64,000 nucleotides of DNA from Rothia koreensis (GCF_004136575.1 NZ_NOIQ01000001.1:248001-312000); one strand, 5' to 3'; positions 16,702-27,546 are shown, numbered from the stretch's first letter. Translations and numbers: made by a program. The notes: generated by a model not told the origin, from the letters alone.

Positions 16702-17628
16702 ATGCTGTGGTACCTCTTCAAACGAATCCTCCAACTCATTCCCGTATTCCTGGGGGCCACCCTCCTGGTGTACTTCCTCGTCTTCATGCTTCCCGGAGAC
16801 CCCCTCGCGGCTCTCTGCGGCGAGAAGGGCTGCACGCCCGGCGTCGCGGCGGCGCTGACCGAGAAATACCATCTCGACGATCCGTTCCTGGTCCAATACG
16901 TGAACTACCTGGGCGGCCTCTTCACCGGTGACCTGGGAGTCAACTTCTCCGGTCGAGAAATCGGATCGATCCTCGAAAACGCCTTCCCCGTGACCGCGCG
17001 ACTGGCCATCGAGGCCCTCGTCTTCGAGGGAATTTTCGGTGTGATCTTCGGCCTCTACGCCGGGCTCAAAAGGGGCAAGCTCTTCGACTCGACCGTTCTG
17101 GTCATTTCCCTCATCGTCATCGCCATCCCGATCTTCGTTCTGGCCTTCATGCTCCAGTTCTTCGTGGGCGTGCGGCTCGGCCTCGCGAAACCCACGGTCT
17201 CCGGAACGGCCGGATGGGGAGAACTGATTCTGCCCGCAGTGGTGCTCGGCCTGGTGTCCTTCGCGTACGTCCTGCGCCTGACCAGAACGTCGGTCGCGGA
17301 GAACGCGAACGCGGACTACGTGCGTACCGCGACGGCCAAGGGCCTGACGCGCGGACGAGTGATCCGCGTGCACATTCTCCGCAATTCCATGATCCCGGTC
17401 GCGACGTTCCTCGGCGCGGACCTCGGGGCGCTGATGGGCGGCGCCGTGGTCACGGAAGGCATCTTCAACGTGCCCGGAATCGGCTCACAGCTCTACAAGG
17501 CCCTGACCCTGGGCGATGCGCCGACCGTGGTCTCCATCGTGTCGATCATGGTCCTGATCTTCTGCGTGGCCAACCTCCTGGTTGATTTGCTCTACGCCTG
17601 GCTCGATCCGAGGATCCGCTATGCATAA
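16702..17628 (+). CDS. peptide ABC transporter permease (OppB/DppB type)
   Basis: 308 residues with six membrane helices; first of two permeases of the peptide importer. It starts MLWYLFKRILQLIPVFLGATLLVYFLVFMLPGDPLAALCG, the classic DppB opening. The ATPase-coupling EAA loop is VAENANADYVRTATAKGLTRGRVIRVHILRNSMIPV, and the end VTEGIFNVPGIGSQLYKAL and DLLYAWLDPRIRYA is typical. The native ribosome site is weak (GGGGACG, 11 bases away), which fits coupling from upstream translation. Its last eight bases overlap the next gene. Confidence 0.93.
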   Translation: MLWYLFKRILQLIPVFLGATLLVYFLVFMLPGDPLAALCGEKGCTPGVAAALTEKYHLDDPFLVQYVNYLGGLFTGDLGVNFSGREIGSILENAFPVTARLAIEALVFEGIFGVIFGLYAGLKRGKLFDSTVLVISLIVIAIPIFVLAFMLQFFVGVRLGLAKPTVSGTAGWGELILPAVVLGLVSFAYVLRLTRTSVAENANADYVRTATAKGLTRGRVIRVHILRNSMIPVATFLGADLGALMGGAVVTEGIFNVPGIGSQLYKALTLGDAPTVVSIVSIMVLIFCVANLLVDLLYAWLDPRIRYA

Positions 17629-18697
17629 ATACGAAAACACTGACACCACGCCCTCCCCGAACGAGGGCATCACGGAACCGACGCGCGAGCGGCTCCAGCC
17701 CGAGGCCGCCGAACACGCCGTCGCGGGAAACCAGAAGGACCTCCCCGGTTCCGCGCTCGCCGTCGAACACTACATCGCCGATATCGACGAGACCCCCGTA
17801 GCCGCGACGGATTCGACCGTTGCGGACGAAGCGCCTCTCAGCCTCTGGCGGGATGCCTGGCGGCAGTTGAGGACCAAACCGACGTTCATCATCTCGGTGA
17901 TACTGATCGTCCTGGCGGTCGCCATCGCGTTCTTCCCGCAATTGTTCTGGAGCGAGGATCCCTCAAGCGCCGAGTGCCTTCTTCAGAACTCCAACGGCAA
18001 GGCGTCCTCGGGCCACATCATGGGGTTCACGGCCCAAGGGTGCGACGTGTTCTCGCGCGTCATCGCCGGAACCAGGGCGTCGCTGACCGTGGGGCTCTTC
18101 GCGACGCTCGGCGTCGTCGTCATCGGTGGAATCATCGGAGCGATCGCCGGGTATTTCGGTGGCTGGGTCGACGCCGTCCTGGCCCGCCTGGGCGACATCT
18201 TCTTCGCCCTGCCCCTCATCCTCGGCGCGCTGGTCATCATGCAGCTCCCGGCATTCCGGGAGAACCGCGGTGTGTGGACGCTCGTCGCCATCCTGGTGCT
18301 GCTGGGGTGGCCCCAGGTCGCACGCATTATGCGTGGCGCCGTGGTCGAGGTCCGCAACGCGGACTACGTGACGAGCGCCCGATCCCTGGGGGTCTCCTCC
18401 TTCAACGTTCTGCTGAGGCACATCATCCCCAACGCGATGGCCCCGGTCATCGTGATCGCGACCATCTCCCTGGGCACGTTCATCGTCGCGGAGTCGACGC
18501 TGTCCTACCTGGGCATCGGTCTGCCCCCGGACGTCATGAGCTGGGGAAATGACATCTCCGACGGCAAGGACGCCTTCCGTTCCAACCCGATGCCCGTGTT
18601 CTGGCCAGGCCTGGCCCTGTCCCTGACGGTTCTGAGCTTCATCATGCTGGGCGATGCCCTGCGCGATGCACTCGACCCCAAGTCCCGGAAGAAGTGA
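17621..18697 (+). CDS. peptide ABC transporter permease (OppC/DppC type)
   Basis: 358 residues from the ATG at 17621, inside the end of the previous permease. A hydrophilic N-terminal extension of about 75 residues, longer than usual, precedes the first helix (PTFIISVILIVLAVAIAFF). The core has the DppC signature GTRASLTVGLFATLGVVVIGGIIGAIAGYFGGWVDAVLARLGDIFFALP and the coupling loop EVRNADYVTSARSLGVSSFNVLLRHIIPN. It pairs with the preceding permease to form the transmembrane channel. The extension is acidic and of unknown use. Confidence 0.93.
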   Translation: MHKYENTDTTPSPNEGITEPTRERLQPEAAEHAVAGNQKDLPGSALAVEHYIADIDETPVAATDSTVADEAPLSLWRDAWRQLRTKPTFIISVILIVLAVAIAFFPQLFWSEDPSSAECLLQNSNGKASSGHIMGFTAQGCDVFSRVIAGTRASLTVGLFATLGVVVIGGIIGAIAGYFGGWVDAVLARLGDIFFALPLILGALVIMQLPAFRENRGVWTLVAILVLLGWPQVARIMRGAVVEVRNADYVTSARSLGVSSFNVLLRHIIPNAMAPVIVIATISLGTFIVAESTLSYLGIGLPPDVMSWGNDISDGKDAFRSNPMPVFWPGLALSLTVLSFIMLGDALRDALDPKSRKK

Positions 18698-18700
18698 CCC

Positions 18701-20389
18701 ATGACCGAACAAACATCACACCCGCTCCTGGACATCAAGAACCTCGGAATCACGTTTTCCACCAGCACGGGCGACGTCGAAGCCGTCAAGGAATCGAGCT
18801 TCTCGGTGATGCCCGGTGAAACCGTGGCGATCGTCGGGGAATCCGGTTCGGGCAAATCGACCTCGGCCCTGGCCGCCATCGGGCTTCTGCCCAGCAACGG
18901 CAGGATCTCCGGCGGGCAGATTTTCTTCGACGGCAAGGACATCACCCACATCGACGAATCCGAGAAGGTCAAACTGCGCGGCAACCAGATCGGCATGGTT
19001 CCGCAGGATCCCATGTCCAACCTGAACCCCGTGTGGAAGATCGGATTCCAGGTCAAGGAGACCCTGAAGGCCAACGGTCTTCCGTCGTCGGACAAGGACG
19101 TCAGCCGCGTCCTCGAACAGGCCGGACTTCCGGACGCCGACCGTCGCGCACGCCAGTACCCGCACGAATTCTCCGGCGGGATGCGGCAGCGTGCCCTGAT
19201 CGCGATCGGGCTGTCCTGCCAGCCGCGCCTGCTCATCGCCGACGAGCCGACGTCCGCGCTGGACGTGACGGTGCAACGGACGATTCTCGACCACCTGGAG
19301 GGGATGACCCAGGATCTGGGGACGGCGGTTCTGCTGATCACGCACGATCTCGGGCTGGCCGCGGAGCGCGCACGCAAGGTCGTGGTCATGTACAAGGGCC
19401 GGGTCGTCGAGGCGGGACCGGCACTGGACCTGTTGCGGAACCCTCAGCATCCCTACACCAAGAAGCTCGTGGATTCGGCGCCGTCGCTGGCCTCCCGCCG
19501 CATCCAGGTGGCCAGGGAGACGGGGCAGGAGACCGACGAACTGCTCGCCGAGCGGCCGAAGACAGAGATCCAGGCGTCGCTGCAACACGATTTCGTCCAG
19601 ATCGAGAACTTGTCGAAGGTGTTCAAACTCAGAGGAGCCTGGGGCAAGTCCGAACAGTTCACCGCGGTCGACGACGTCTCGTTCACGATCCCGCGCGGGA
19701 CGACGACGGCCGTGGTCGGCGAATCCGGTTCCGGCAAGTCCACCATCGCGCGAATGCTCTTGGGTCTCGAATCGATCACTCGGGGCCGCATTTCCTTCGA
19801 CGGCAGGGATATCGCCGGGCTCAAGGGCCGGGAGATGTTCACGTTCAGGCGACGCGTACAACCGATTTTCCAAGACCCCTATGGCTCGCTGGATCCGATG
19901 TACAACATCTTCCGGACGATCGAAGAGCCCATGCGTGTCCACAAAGTCGGTTCCAAGGCGGAGCGCGAGAAGAAGGTCAAGAGCCTGCTCGACCAGGTGC
20001 AGCTCCCGCAATCGATGATGGCTCGCTACCCCAATGAACTCTCGGGGGGACAGCGTCAGCGTGTTGCGATCGCGCGTGCCCTGGCGTTGAACCCTGACTT
20101 GGTGGTTTGCGACGAAGCCGTCTCGGCCCTGGACGTCCTTGTGCAGGCGCAGATCCTGAACCTTCTGGCCGAGCTCCAATCCGAACTGGGCCTTACCTAC
20201 CTGTTCATCACCCACGATCTGGCGGTCGTCCGCCAGATCGCGGATCGGGTGTGCGTCATGGAGAAGGGCAAGATGGTCGAGACCGGGTCCACCGATGCGG
20301 TGTTCGAGGACCCACAGACCGAATACACCCAGAAGCTGTTGGCGGCCATCCCGGGTGCGGGGCTCATGATCCCGCCCGAAGCCGCCTGA
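18701..20389 (+). CDS. peptide ABC transporter ATPase, fused DppD-DppF
   Basis: 562 residues containing two complete ABC ATPase domains in one chain. The first (about 8-265) has Walker A GESGSGKST at 46-54 and FSGGMRQRALIAI; the second (about 300-550) has GESGSGKST again and LSGGQRQRVAIARAL. Each has its Walker B ([12 protein letters not shown] and LVVCDEAVSALD). The oligopeptide-type C-terminal stretch after each ATPase is present (NPQHPYTKKL and DPQTEYTQKLLAAIPG). It powers peptide import with the two permeases. One gene for both ATPases is common in actinobacteria. The second Walker B has Ala for the usual Pro, as in many DppF-like domains. Confidence 0.95.
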   Translation: MTEQTSHPLLDIKNLGITFSTSTGDVEAVKESSFSVMPGETVAIVGESGSGKSTSALAAIGLLPSNGRISGGQIFFDGKDITHIDESEKVKLRGNQIGMVPQDPMSNLNPVWKIGFQVKETLKANGLPSSDKDVSRVLEQAGLPDADRRARQYPHEFSGGMRQRALIAIGLSCQPRLLIADEPTSALDVTVQRTILDHLEGMTQDLGTAVLLITHDLGLAAERARKVVVMYKGRVVEAGPALDLLRNPQHPYTKKLVDSAPSLASRRIQVARETGQETDELLAERPKTEIQASLQHDFVQIENLSKVFKLRGAWGKSEQFTAVDDVSFTIPRGTTTAVVGESGSGKSTIARMLLGLESITRGRISFDGRDIAGLKGREMFTFRRRVQPIFQDPYGSLDPMYNIFRTIEEPMRVHKVGSKAEREKKVKSLLDQVQLPQSMMARYPNELSGGQRQRVAIARALALNPDLVVCDEAVSALDVLVQAQILNLLAELQSELGLTYLFITHDLAVVRQIADRVCVMEKGKMVETGSTDAVFEDPQTEYTQKLLAAIPGAGLMIPPEAA

Positions 20390-20409
20390 CACCAGGAACG
20401 CACCGGAGC

Positions 20410-20455
20410 CCGAGGCCCGGGCACCCGCCACCACAGGCCGGGGCCCGGGCCTCGG
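20410..20455 (+). terminator. terminator after the peptide ABC operon
   Basis: CCGAGGCCCGGGC (20410-20422) pairs perfectly with GCCCGGGCCTCGG (20443-20455), followed by CGTTT. Confidence 0.75.
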
Positions 20456-20585
20456 CGTTTGACGATGCGGCTATGATGGACATTGGCCCAAGAGGTCGCG
20501 CTAGATCGCGCCTGAAAATTATGCCGACGCTGTGGCATCCCATGACGTCACCCCAGCCACTGACCAGCAAAGCGAGCCTTATCGT

Positions 20586-22502
20586 ATGACTGAAACTTCC
20601 AGCACCGCTACGCGCACCGACATCCGCAATGTCGCGATCGTGGCCCACGTTGACCACGGCAAGACCACCATCGTGGACGCCATGCTCAAGCAGACCCACG
20701 CATTCTCTGACCACGCGGATGTCGAAGATCGCGTGATGGACTCCGGTGATCTGGAACGCGAGAAGGGCATCACGATTCTCGCGAAGAACACCACCGTGGA
20801 GTACTCGGGCGAGCATTCGAAGGGCGAGACGGTCACAATCAACGTGATCGACACCCCGGGCCACGCCGACTTCGGTGGCGAGGTTGAGCGCGGGCTGTCG
20901 ATGGTCGACGGCGTCGTGCTCCTCGTCGACGCGTCGGAGGGTCCGTTGCCGCAGACGCGCTTCGTGCTCCGCAAGGCACTCGCGGCGAAGCTTCCGGTCA
21001 TCCTGGTCGTGAACAAGGTCGACCGTCCGGACGCCCGCATCGAGGAAGTCGTCTCCGAGACCATGGACCTGCTCCTGGGCTTGGCCTCCGATCTTGCGGA
21101 CGAGGTCCCCGACCTGGATCTCGACGCCGTCCTCGACGTCCCCGTGGTCTACGCTTCCGGCAAGGCCGGCCGTGCCTCGACCGATCAGCCCGCCGATGGC
21201 GAGATTCCGGACAATGAGGACCTCGAACCCCTGTTCAAGACGATCATGGAACACGTCCCGGCTCCGACGTACAACCCTGACGGCGTCCTGCAGGCCCACG
21301 TGACCAACCTGGACTCCTCGCCCTTCCTCGGGCGTCTGGCTCTGCTGCGCGTTTTCAACGGAACCCTCAGGAAGGGACAGACCGTTGCCTGGGCGCGTCA
21401 GGACGGCCAGCTCAAGAACGTCCGCATCTCGGAGCTGCTCAAGACCAAGGCCCTCGACCGTGTGCCGGCCGAAGAAGCAGGTCCCGGCGACATCGTCGCG
21501 GTTGCCGGCATCGAGGACATCACCATCGGTGAGACCTTGACCGACGCCGAGAACCCGGATCCGCTGCCTCTGATCACGGTCGACGAGCCCGCCATCTCGA
21601 TGACCATCGGAATCAATACCTCGCCGATGGCGGGTCGAGTGAAAGGCGCCAAGGTCACCGCGCGCCAGGTCAAGGACCGCCTCGACAAGGAGCTCATCGG
21701 CAACGTGTCGATTCGCATCCTCCCGACGCAGCGTCCCGACGCCTGGGAAGTCCAGGGCCGTGGCGAGCTCGCACTGGCCATCCTGGTCGAGCAGATGCGT
21801 CGTGAAGGCTTCGAACTGACCGCGGGCAAGCCGCAGGTCGTCACCAAGATCGTCGACGGCAAGGTCCACGAGCCCATCGAATACATGACGATCGATGTTC
21901 CGGACGAATACATGGGCGCAGTCACCCAGCTCATGGCGGCCCGCAAGGGGCGCATGGAAACCATGACCAACAACGGCACCGGCTGGGTCCGCATGGAATT
22001 CCGAGTTCCGGCGCGCGGCCTGATCGGTTTCCGTACGCAGTTCCTGACCGAAACCCGGGGCGCGGGCATCTCGAACTCGTACGCGGACGGTTTCGAACCG
22101 TGGGCGGGCGACATCGAGTACCGCACGAACGGCTCGTTGATCGCGGACCGCGCGGGCGTGGTGACCCCCTACGCGATGATGAACCTGCAGGAACGCGGCA
22201 CGTTCTTCGTCGAGCCGACCTCCGAGGTGTACGAAGGCATGATCGTGGGCGAGAACTCACGCGCCGACGACATGGAGGTCAACATTACGAAGGAGAAGAA
22301 GCTGACCAACATGCGTTCGGCCAGCGCGGAGAGCTTCGAGAACCTGACCCCTCCGCGGAAGCTCACGCTGGAGGAATGCCTCGAATTCGCCCGCGAGGAC
22401 GAATGCGTCGAGATCACGCCCGAGGCGATCCGCATCCGCAAGGTCATCCTCGACGCCCACGAGCGTGTGCGCGCGTTCCGAGCACGCAACCGCGCCAACT
22501 AG
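20586..22502 (+). CDS. typA: TypA/BipA ribosome-associated GTPase
   Basis: 638 residues from the ATG at 20586; an in-frame ATG at 20532 would add 18 residues without family resemblance. TypA is a translational GTPase related to EF-G that binds ribosomes under stress and aids subunit assembly. G1 is AHVDHGKTT (20-28), G2 region REKGITILAKNT, G3 DTPGHADF, G4 NKVDR. The C-terminal TypA-specific blocks GRGELALAILVEQMRREGFEL, RGLIGFRTQFLTETRGAG, and KKLTNMRSASAESFENLTPPRKLTLEE are present. It lies 30 bp ahead of the MshB-like gene, an order I recall from other actinobacteria. Confidence 0.97.
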   Translation: MTETSSTATRTDIRNVAIVAHVDHGKTTIVDAMLKQTHAFSDHADVEDRVMDSGDLEREKGITILAKNTTVEYSGEHSKGETVTINVIDTPGHADFGGEVERGLSMVDGVVLLVDASEGPLPQTRFVLRKALAAKLPVILVVNKVDRPDARIEEVVSETMDLLLGLASDLADEVPDLDLDAVLDVPVVYASGKAGRASTDQPADGEIPDNEDLEPLFKTIMEHVPAPTYNPDGVLQAHVTNLDSSPFLGRLALLRVFNGTLRKGQTVAWARQDGQLKNVRISELLKTKALDRVPAEEAGPGDIVAVAGIEDITIGETLTDAENPDPLPLITVDEPAISMTIGINTSPMAGRVKGAKVTARQVKDRLDKELIGNVSIRILPTQRPDAWEVQGRGELALAILVEQMRREGFELTAGKPQVVTKIVDGKVHEPIEYMTIDVPDEYMGAVTQLMAARKGRMETMTNNGTGWVRMEFRVPARGLIGFRTQFLTETRGAGISNSYADGFEPWAGDIEYRTNGSLIADRAGVVTPYAMMNLQERGTFFVEPTSEVYEGMIVGENSRADDMEVNITKEKKLTNMRSASAESFENLTPPRKLTLEECLEFAREDECVEITPEAIRIRKVILDAHERVRAFRARNRAN

Positions 22503-22532
22503 ATCGAGGTACCGGACAGCACGCCTTCACCG

Positions 22533-23819
22533 ATGACAACTCCCTCAACGCACGGTTCCCACCCCGAGCCGTTCTACCCCGAACAGGCCGAGTACACCGC
22601 GCCGGACGCACTGGCCTCGCTCCTGCCCGAGTCCCTGGACCCGCGGCACGCGACGATGCTTTTCATCCACGCGCACCCGGATGACGAATCCACGTCGACG
22701 GGCGCGACGATGAGCCATTACGCCCGGGCAGGGGCCGCGGTGGACTTGCTCACGATGTCGCGCGGCGAGATGGGGGAGGTCATCGGTGAACGGCATGCCG
22801 ACCTGGATGTCCGAAAGCGTTCGGACGATGATTCCGGGGACGCCCTGGGGGCCCTCCGCGAAACCGAGTTGGAAGCGGCGTGCCGCGAACTCGGTGTTCG
22901 CAACCACTGGTTCGCCGAACGGCGTCGCAGCCCCGGATACTTCCGGGATTCAGGTATGTCCTGGGGGAAGCACGGGAGGGCGACGTCGGCCACGAACGCG
23001 GCGTCGGACTGCCTGACGCGGGCGCCGTTGAAGGAATCCGCGGCAGCCATTGCCCGGGTGATCGAAAAGGTCCGGCCCGACGTCGTCGTGAGTTACGACG
23101 TCGACGGCGGGTACGGTCACCCCGACCACCGGCGGACCCACGAGGCGACCATGAAGGCCCTCGGGATGCTCTCCCGCAAGGCGCAGCCATTGCTGGTCTG
23201 GGGCGTCGAGGGAGAAGCCGACCCGGACGACGACCGCCGGCAAGCGGTCGTCGAAGGCGATGCGGCCACCAAGAAAACCGCGATGGCCGCCCACGAGACC
23301 CAGGTCGAAGTGGGCGACGGCATGACCTTCCACTACTCGAACAACGTCGAGCAGAACATCAGTGCGGCCGAGTCCTACCGGCTCCTCGCCGAATCGATCG
23401 ACGTGTCCCAGGAAGATCCCGAGGATCTGGCCGCAGGGCCGGTCAATTCGGTGATCGCGGGTGCCGGTGTGGGACTGGTGGTCGGATTCATCGGCACCAT
23501 GTTCCACGCCTCGATCAGCTACTTCTCCGGCTGGTACCTGCCCTGGGGCCTCGGCCTGGCGTTGTTGCTGGTCCTGAGCGGGACCCTCTGGATCTCCCAC
23601 TACACCCGTCGGACGTGGGCCACGGTCCTGCCCGGACTCTTCGCTTTCATCGAGATCGGGTTCTTCGTCTACGCCCGCTCCGACTCGTTGCTGGTGATTC
23701 CGAATCCGAAGGTCCCGATCGGGCAGGTCGGGATCGCCTGGATACTGGGGATCCTGGTCATGACCATGATCGGGCAGTGGATTTCCAACAGGACGATCCT
23801 GAAGTCCCGAAATGCTTAA
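22533..23819 (+). CDS. mshB: MshB-like PIG-L deacetylase fused to a C-terminal membrane domain
   Basis: 428 residues. The first 295 are a zinc-dependent PIG-L deacetylase with AHPDDE at 47-52 and GGYGHPDH ending at His199, the metal-binding motifs of MshB. MshB removes the acetyl group from N-acetylglucosaminyl-inositol in mycothiol synthesis, and a related function is in Mca. Residues about 303-420 hold four predicted membrane helices (VIAGAGVGLVVGFIGTMFHA, GLGLALLLVLSGTLWI, TVLPGLFAFIEIGFFV, IAWILGILVMTMIG), resembling the DUF6113-type protein I recall as a separate gene after mshB in relatives. The reading frame is continuous without a ribosome site at the junction, so this looks like a true fusion. 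Confidence 0.85.
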   Translation: MTTPSTHGSHPEPFYPEQAEYTAPDALASLLPESLDPRHATMLFIHAHPDDESTSTGATMSHYARAGAAVDLLTMSRGEMGEVIGERHADLDVRKRSDDDSGDALGALRETELEAACRELGVRNHWFAERRRSPGYFRDSGMSWGKHGRATSATNAASDCLTRAPLKESAAAIARVIEKVRPDVVVSYDVDGGYGHPDHRRTHEATMKALGMLSRKAQPLLVWGVEGEADPDDDRRQAVVEGDAATKKTAMAAHETQVEVGDGMTFHYSNNVEQNISAAESYRLLAESIDVSQEDPEDLAAGPVNSVIAGAGVGLVVGFIGTMFHASISYFSGWYLPWGLGLALLLVLSGTLWISHYTRRTWATVLPGLFAFIEIGFFVYARSDSLLVIPNPKVPIGQVGIAWILGILVMTMIGQWISNRTILKSRNA

Positions 23820-23917
23820 TCTTCGTCAAGACTTCATGGATCTTAACCGCCGGGCTCCCGGTCAGTGATACCCCATACAGTGGAGTCAACCGGGTAGGAC
23901 GTCGCGTCGAGCCCGAC

Positions 23918-23923
23918 TAGACT
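23918..23923 (+). promoter_or_regulatory. -10 candidate for the ferredoxin-dapC unit
   Basis: TAGACT preceded by CCCGAC lies about 78 bp before the fdxA start in the 182-bp gap after mshB. GTAGGA 18 bp upstream is a weak -35. Confidence 0.3.
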
Positions 23924-24001
23924 GATGGTTCAACAGACGTGCCGCGGAGCAACGAACCGAACCGCGACGACCGGCGAACCCGGTACCGATGAGAGGTTTG
24001 A

Positions 24002-24325
24002 ATGACATACGTAATCGCCCAGCCCTGCGTCGACGTGAAAGATCGCGCCTGCGTCGAGGAATGCCCCGTGGACTGCATCTACGAAGGCGAGCGGTCACTG
24101 TACATCCACCCGGACGAATGCGTGGACTGCGGTGCCTGCGAACCCGTGTGCCCGGTCGAGGCGATCTACTACGAGGATGACGTCCCCGAAGAGTGGGAAA
24201 CCTACACCTCGGTCAATGCGGATTTCTTCGATGACCTGGGATCCCCGGGCGGAGCCGCCCGAACCGGCGCCCTCGACTACGATCACCAGTACATCGCGGA
24301 CCTTCCGCCCCAGAACCAGGAGTAG
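24002..24325 (+). CDS. fdxA: 7Fe ferredoxin (3Fe-4S plus 4Fe-4S)
   Basis: 107 residues. It is a small cytoplasmic electron carrier. Eight cysteines (9, 17, 21, 25, 40, 43, 46, 50) in the pattern PCVDVKDRACVEECPVDC and CVDCGACEPVCP define the actinobacterial FdxA/FdxC family; the C-terminal tail VNADFFDDLGSPGGAA is also typical. The start ATG follows GAGAGG. It sits 11 bp ahead of dapC, an arrangement conserved in many actinobacteria although no shared pathway is known. Confidence 0.96.
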   Translation: MTYVIAQPCVDVKDRACVEECPVDCIYEGERSLYIHPDECVDCGACEPVCPVEAIYYEDDVPEEWETYTSVNADFFDDLGSPGGAARTGALDYDHQYIADLPPQNQE

Positions 24326-24336
24326 GACCGCGACCC

Positions 24337-25470
24337 ATGCCCGATTTCGGCCTCAGCCTGCCTGATTACCCGTGGAACGCTCTGGCGCCGTATCGCGAAC
24401 GTGCTGCCGCGCACCCGGACGGAACCGTGGATCTGTCGATCGGTACGCCGGTCGATCCGACTCCCGATATCGTCCGCCGCGCCCTGGCGGATGCCGCTGA
24501 CGCCCCCGGGTACCCGACCACGCAGGGCACCGCGGAAGTTCGCCAGGCCATTGCCCAGTGGTACCGGCGTCGCCGTGGTGCGGACAGTGTGGACGAGTCC
24601 TCGGTCATGCCCACGGTCGGGTCCAAGGAGTTGGTCGCGTGGTTGCCGTTCCTGCTCGGGCTGGGGGAGGGCGACGTCGTCGTCCGTCCTGTCGTTGCCT
24701 ACCCGACGTACGACATCGGCGCGACGCTGGCTGGTGCCCGGGCCGTCGCGGCGGACGACCTGTCCGCCCTCGACGCCGAGACCCGGTCCCGGGTCAAGCT
24801 CGTGTGGATCAACTCTCCGGGCAACCCGACCGGCAGCGTGCGGGACGCGGAATCGCTGAGCCGGTTCGTGGCAGAGGCACGTGACCTCGGCGCCGTGGTC
24901 GCTTCCGACGAATGCTATGCGGAACTGGGATGGGGAGACTGGGACGAAGCCCGCGGTGGCCGTGCCGTGCCGTCCGTCCTGGACACCACGGTCTCGGGCG
25001 GCGACCTGACGGGCCTGCTCTCGGTGTACTCCTTGTCCAAGCAGTCCAACCTCGCCGGCTACCGTGCCGCCTTCGTCGCCGGCGACCCGGGGATCATCGC
25101 GAACCTCATCAACTCGCGCAAGCACGCGGGCATGATCGTTCCGAGGCCGGTCCAGGACGCGATGACCGTGGCTTTGGGTGATGACGCGCATGTCCGGGAG
25201 CAGAAGGACCGGTACCGGCGACGTCGCGAGGCTTTGAAGCCCGCGGTCGAGGACTACGGCATGAGGATCGAGGACTCCGAGGCGGGCCTGTACCTGTGGG
25301 GGACCATGGGCGAGGACACCTGGACCAGCGTCGGCCGTTTCGCGGATCTGGGGATCGTGGTCGGGCCGGGCGTCTTCTACGGCGACCACGGGCAGGGACG
25401 CATCCGCATTTCCCTCACGGCGACGGACGAGCGGATCGACGCCGCCGTGCGGAGGCTGGCCCGCGGCTGA
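24337..25470 (+). CDS. dapC: succinyldiaminopimelate transaminase
   Basis: 377 residues, PLP-dependent class I aminotransferase. It converts N-succinyl-2-amino-6-ketopimelate to N-succinyl-LL-diaminopimelate in lysine and peptidoglycan synthesis. The PLP lysine is Lys235 in YSLSKQSNLAGYR, with NSPGNPTG (about 159-166) and ASDECY (about 189-194) binding the cofactor. The start FGLSLPDYPWNALAPYRERA is characteristic of actinobacterial DapC. DapD and DapE, the enzymes acting before and after it, are encoded 3.5-5.5 kb further on. Confidence 0.93.
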   Translation: MPDFGLSLPDYPWNALAPYRERAAAHPDGTVDLSIGTPVDPTPDIVRRALADAADAPGYPTTQGTAEVRQAIAQWYRRRRGADSVDESSVMPTVGSKELVAWLPFLLGLGEGDVVVRPVVAYPTYDIGATLAGARAVAADDLSALDAETRSRVKLVWINSPGNPTGSVRDAESLSRFVAEARDLGAVVASDECYAELGWGDWDEARGGRAVPSVLDTTVSGGDLTGLLSVYSLSKQSNLAGYRAAFVAGDPGIIANLINSRKHAGMIVPRPVQDAMTVALGDDAHVREQKDRYRRRREALKPAVEDYGMRIEDSEAGLYLWGTMGEDTWTSVGRFADLGIVVGPGVFYGDHGQGRIRISLTATDERIDAAVRRLARG

Positions 25471-25767
25471 TTCGCCGACGCCGGCATCGACTGCCGGTCC
25501 GAGGAATCCGGTGCGCACGGAGACGTTTCGGTGTACCACGGAAAGGCCTCGGACCCGCACGTCAAGCGCCGCGAAATGTCTCTGCATATCATCGGGATGA
25601 TTCGTGACGGTGTGTCGGCAAAGGGTAGGCTATGCAGAGGAAATCTGTGTCCCCGCCCACGCCCGCGGCCTTCACCGTTGCGGAAGGGGCGGCGATTTTG
25701 TGTCGGCCCCAGGAAACCCCTCGAGCCCCAACGGATCGACGGAGGACACACGCAAACGGGAGGAAAT
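25471..25767 (+). promoter_or_regulatory. gltA upstream region
   Basis: 297 bp between dapC and gltA with no gene. TAGGCT at 25626-25631, preceded at 16 bp by GTGACG, is a plausible promoter that would give a leader of about 130 nt. Frames continuing upstream of gltA encode no family sequence. Confidence 0.35.
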
Positions 25768-27051
<1,284 letters not shown>

Positions 27052-27272
27052 TCCACGACGCCGTGACGCACATCCGATGATCTCGGGCCGTCGCGTGCGC
27101 ATCGGGTCGCAGAATGACCCGGTCCGCACACGGCGGCCCGCGGTGCGTTAAACGGGGATTCGTGCTGCGTCGCGCCGCGGGGCGTGAGGCCGGGGAGCGG
27201 GGCCGCGAGACCGAGGAGCGCTAGGGCACGAGCCTTGTTGGGTGGCGGTTGCCTGCGGGGTGGGGCCCTGTT

Positions 27273-27324
27273 GGGTGGCGGTTGCCCGATGGTGAGGCGT
27301 TTTCCGTCGGTAGGTGGGGGTTCA
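27273..27324 (+). repeat. lead element, copy 1
   Basis: 52 bp starting GGGTGGCGGTTGCCCGATGG and ending in TCGGTAGGTGGGGGTTCA. It is identical over its whole length to 27547-27598 and runs directly into the first 75-bp unit. Confidence 0.9.
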
Positions 27325-27457
27325 GCCCCCTCAAACGGTGGGAAATCTCCACCTCATCGGGTAACTGCCACCCAACGGCTCGCGACAGACCGGTTTTCAA
27401 CCCCCTCAAACGGTGGGGAACCGCCACCGATTCGGGTAACTGCGACCCAACGGCTCG
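27321..27457 (+). repeat. 75-bp repeat array A (two units)
   Basis: Units begin at 27321 and 27396. Unit 1 carries the hairpin GGTGG-GAAATCT-CCACC where other units carry GGTGG-GGAACCG-CCACC, so the arms match and the loop differs. The second unit stops at the tail element. Confidence 0.85.
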
Positions 27458-27540
27458 CCGAGGCGGGGTCCGCCCGCTGGAGCGCTGAGCGGATTGGCAA
27501 CCATGAACGAGTCCGTCCAGGGTCCGGCGGATGCTAGCTC
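27458..27540 (+). repeat. tail element, copy 1
   Basis: Begins CGAGGCGGGGTCCGCCCGC and ends in a 52-bp core (27489-27540) with ATGAACGAGTCCGTCC and GGATGCTAGCTC. It matches 27901-27981 with a few substitutions. It includes the last coding bases and stop of galE (GAGCTAG on the minus strand) although galE itself ends 435 bp away. Confidence 0.85.
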
Positions 27541-27546
27541 ACGCAT

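Noticed and set aside
20459-20477. TTGACG followed by TATGAT before typA as a promoter
   Set aside because: The spacer is only 7 bp, so the two hexamers cannot work together; TATGAT alone may still be a -10 but is not supported by a -35.
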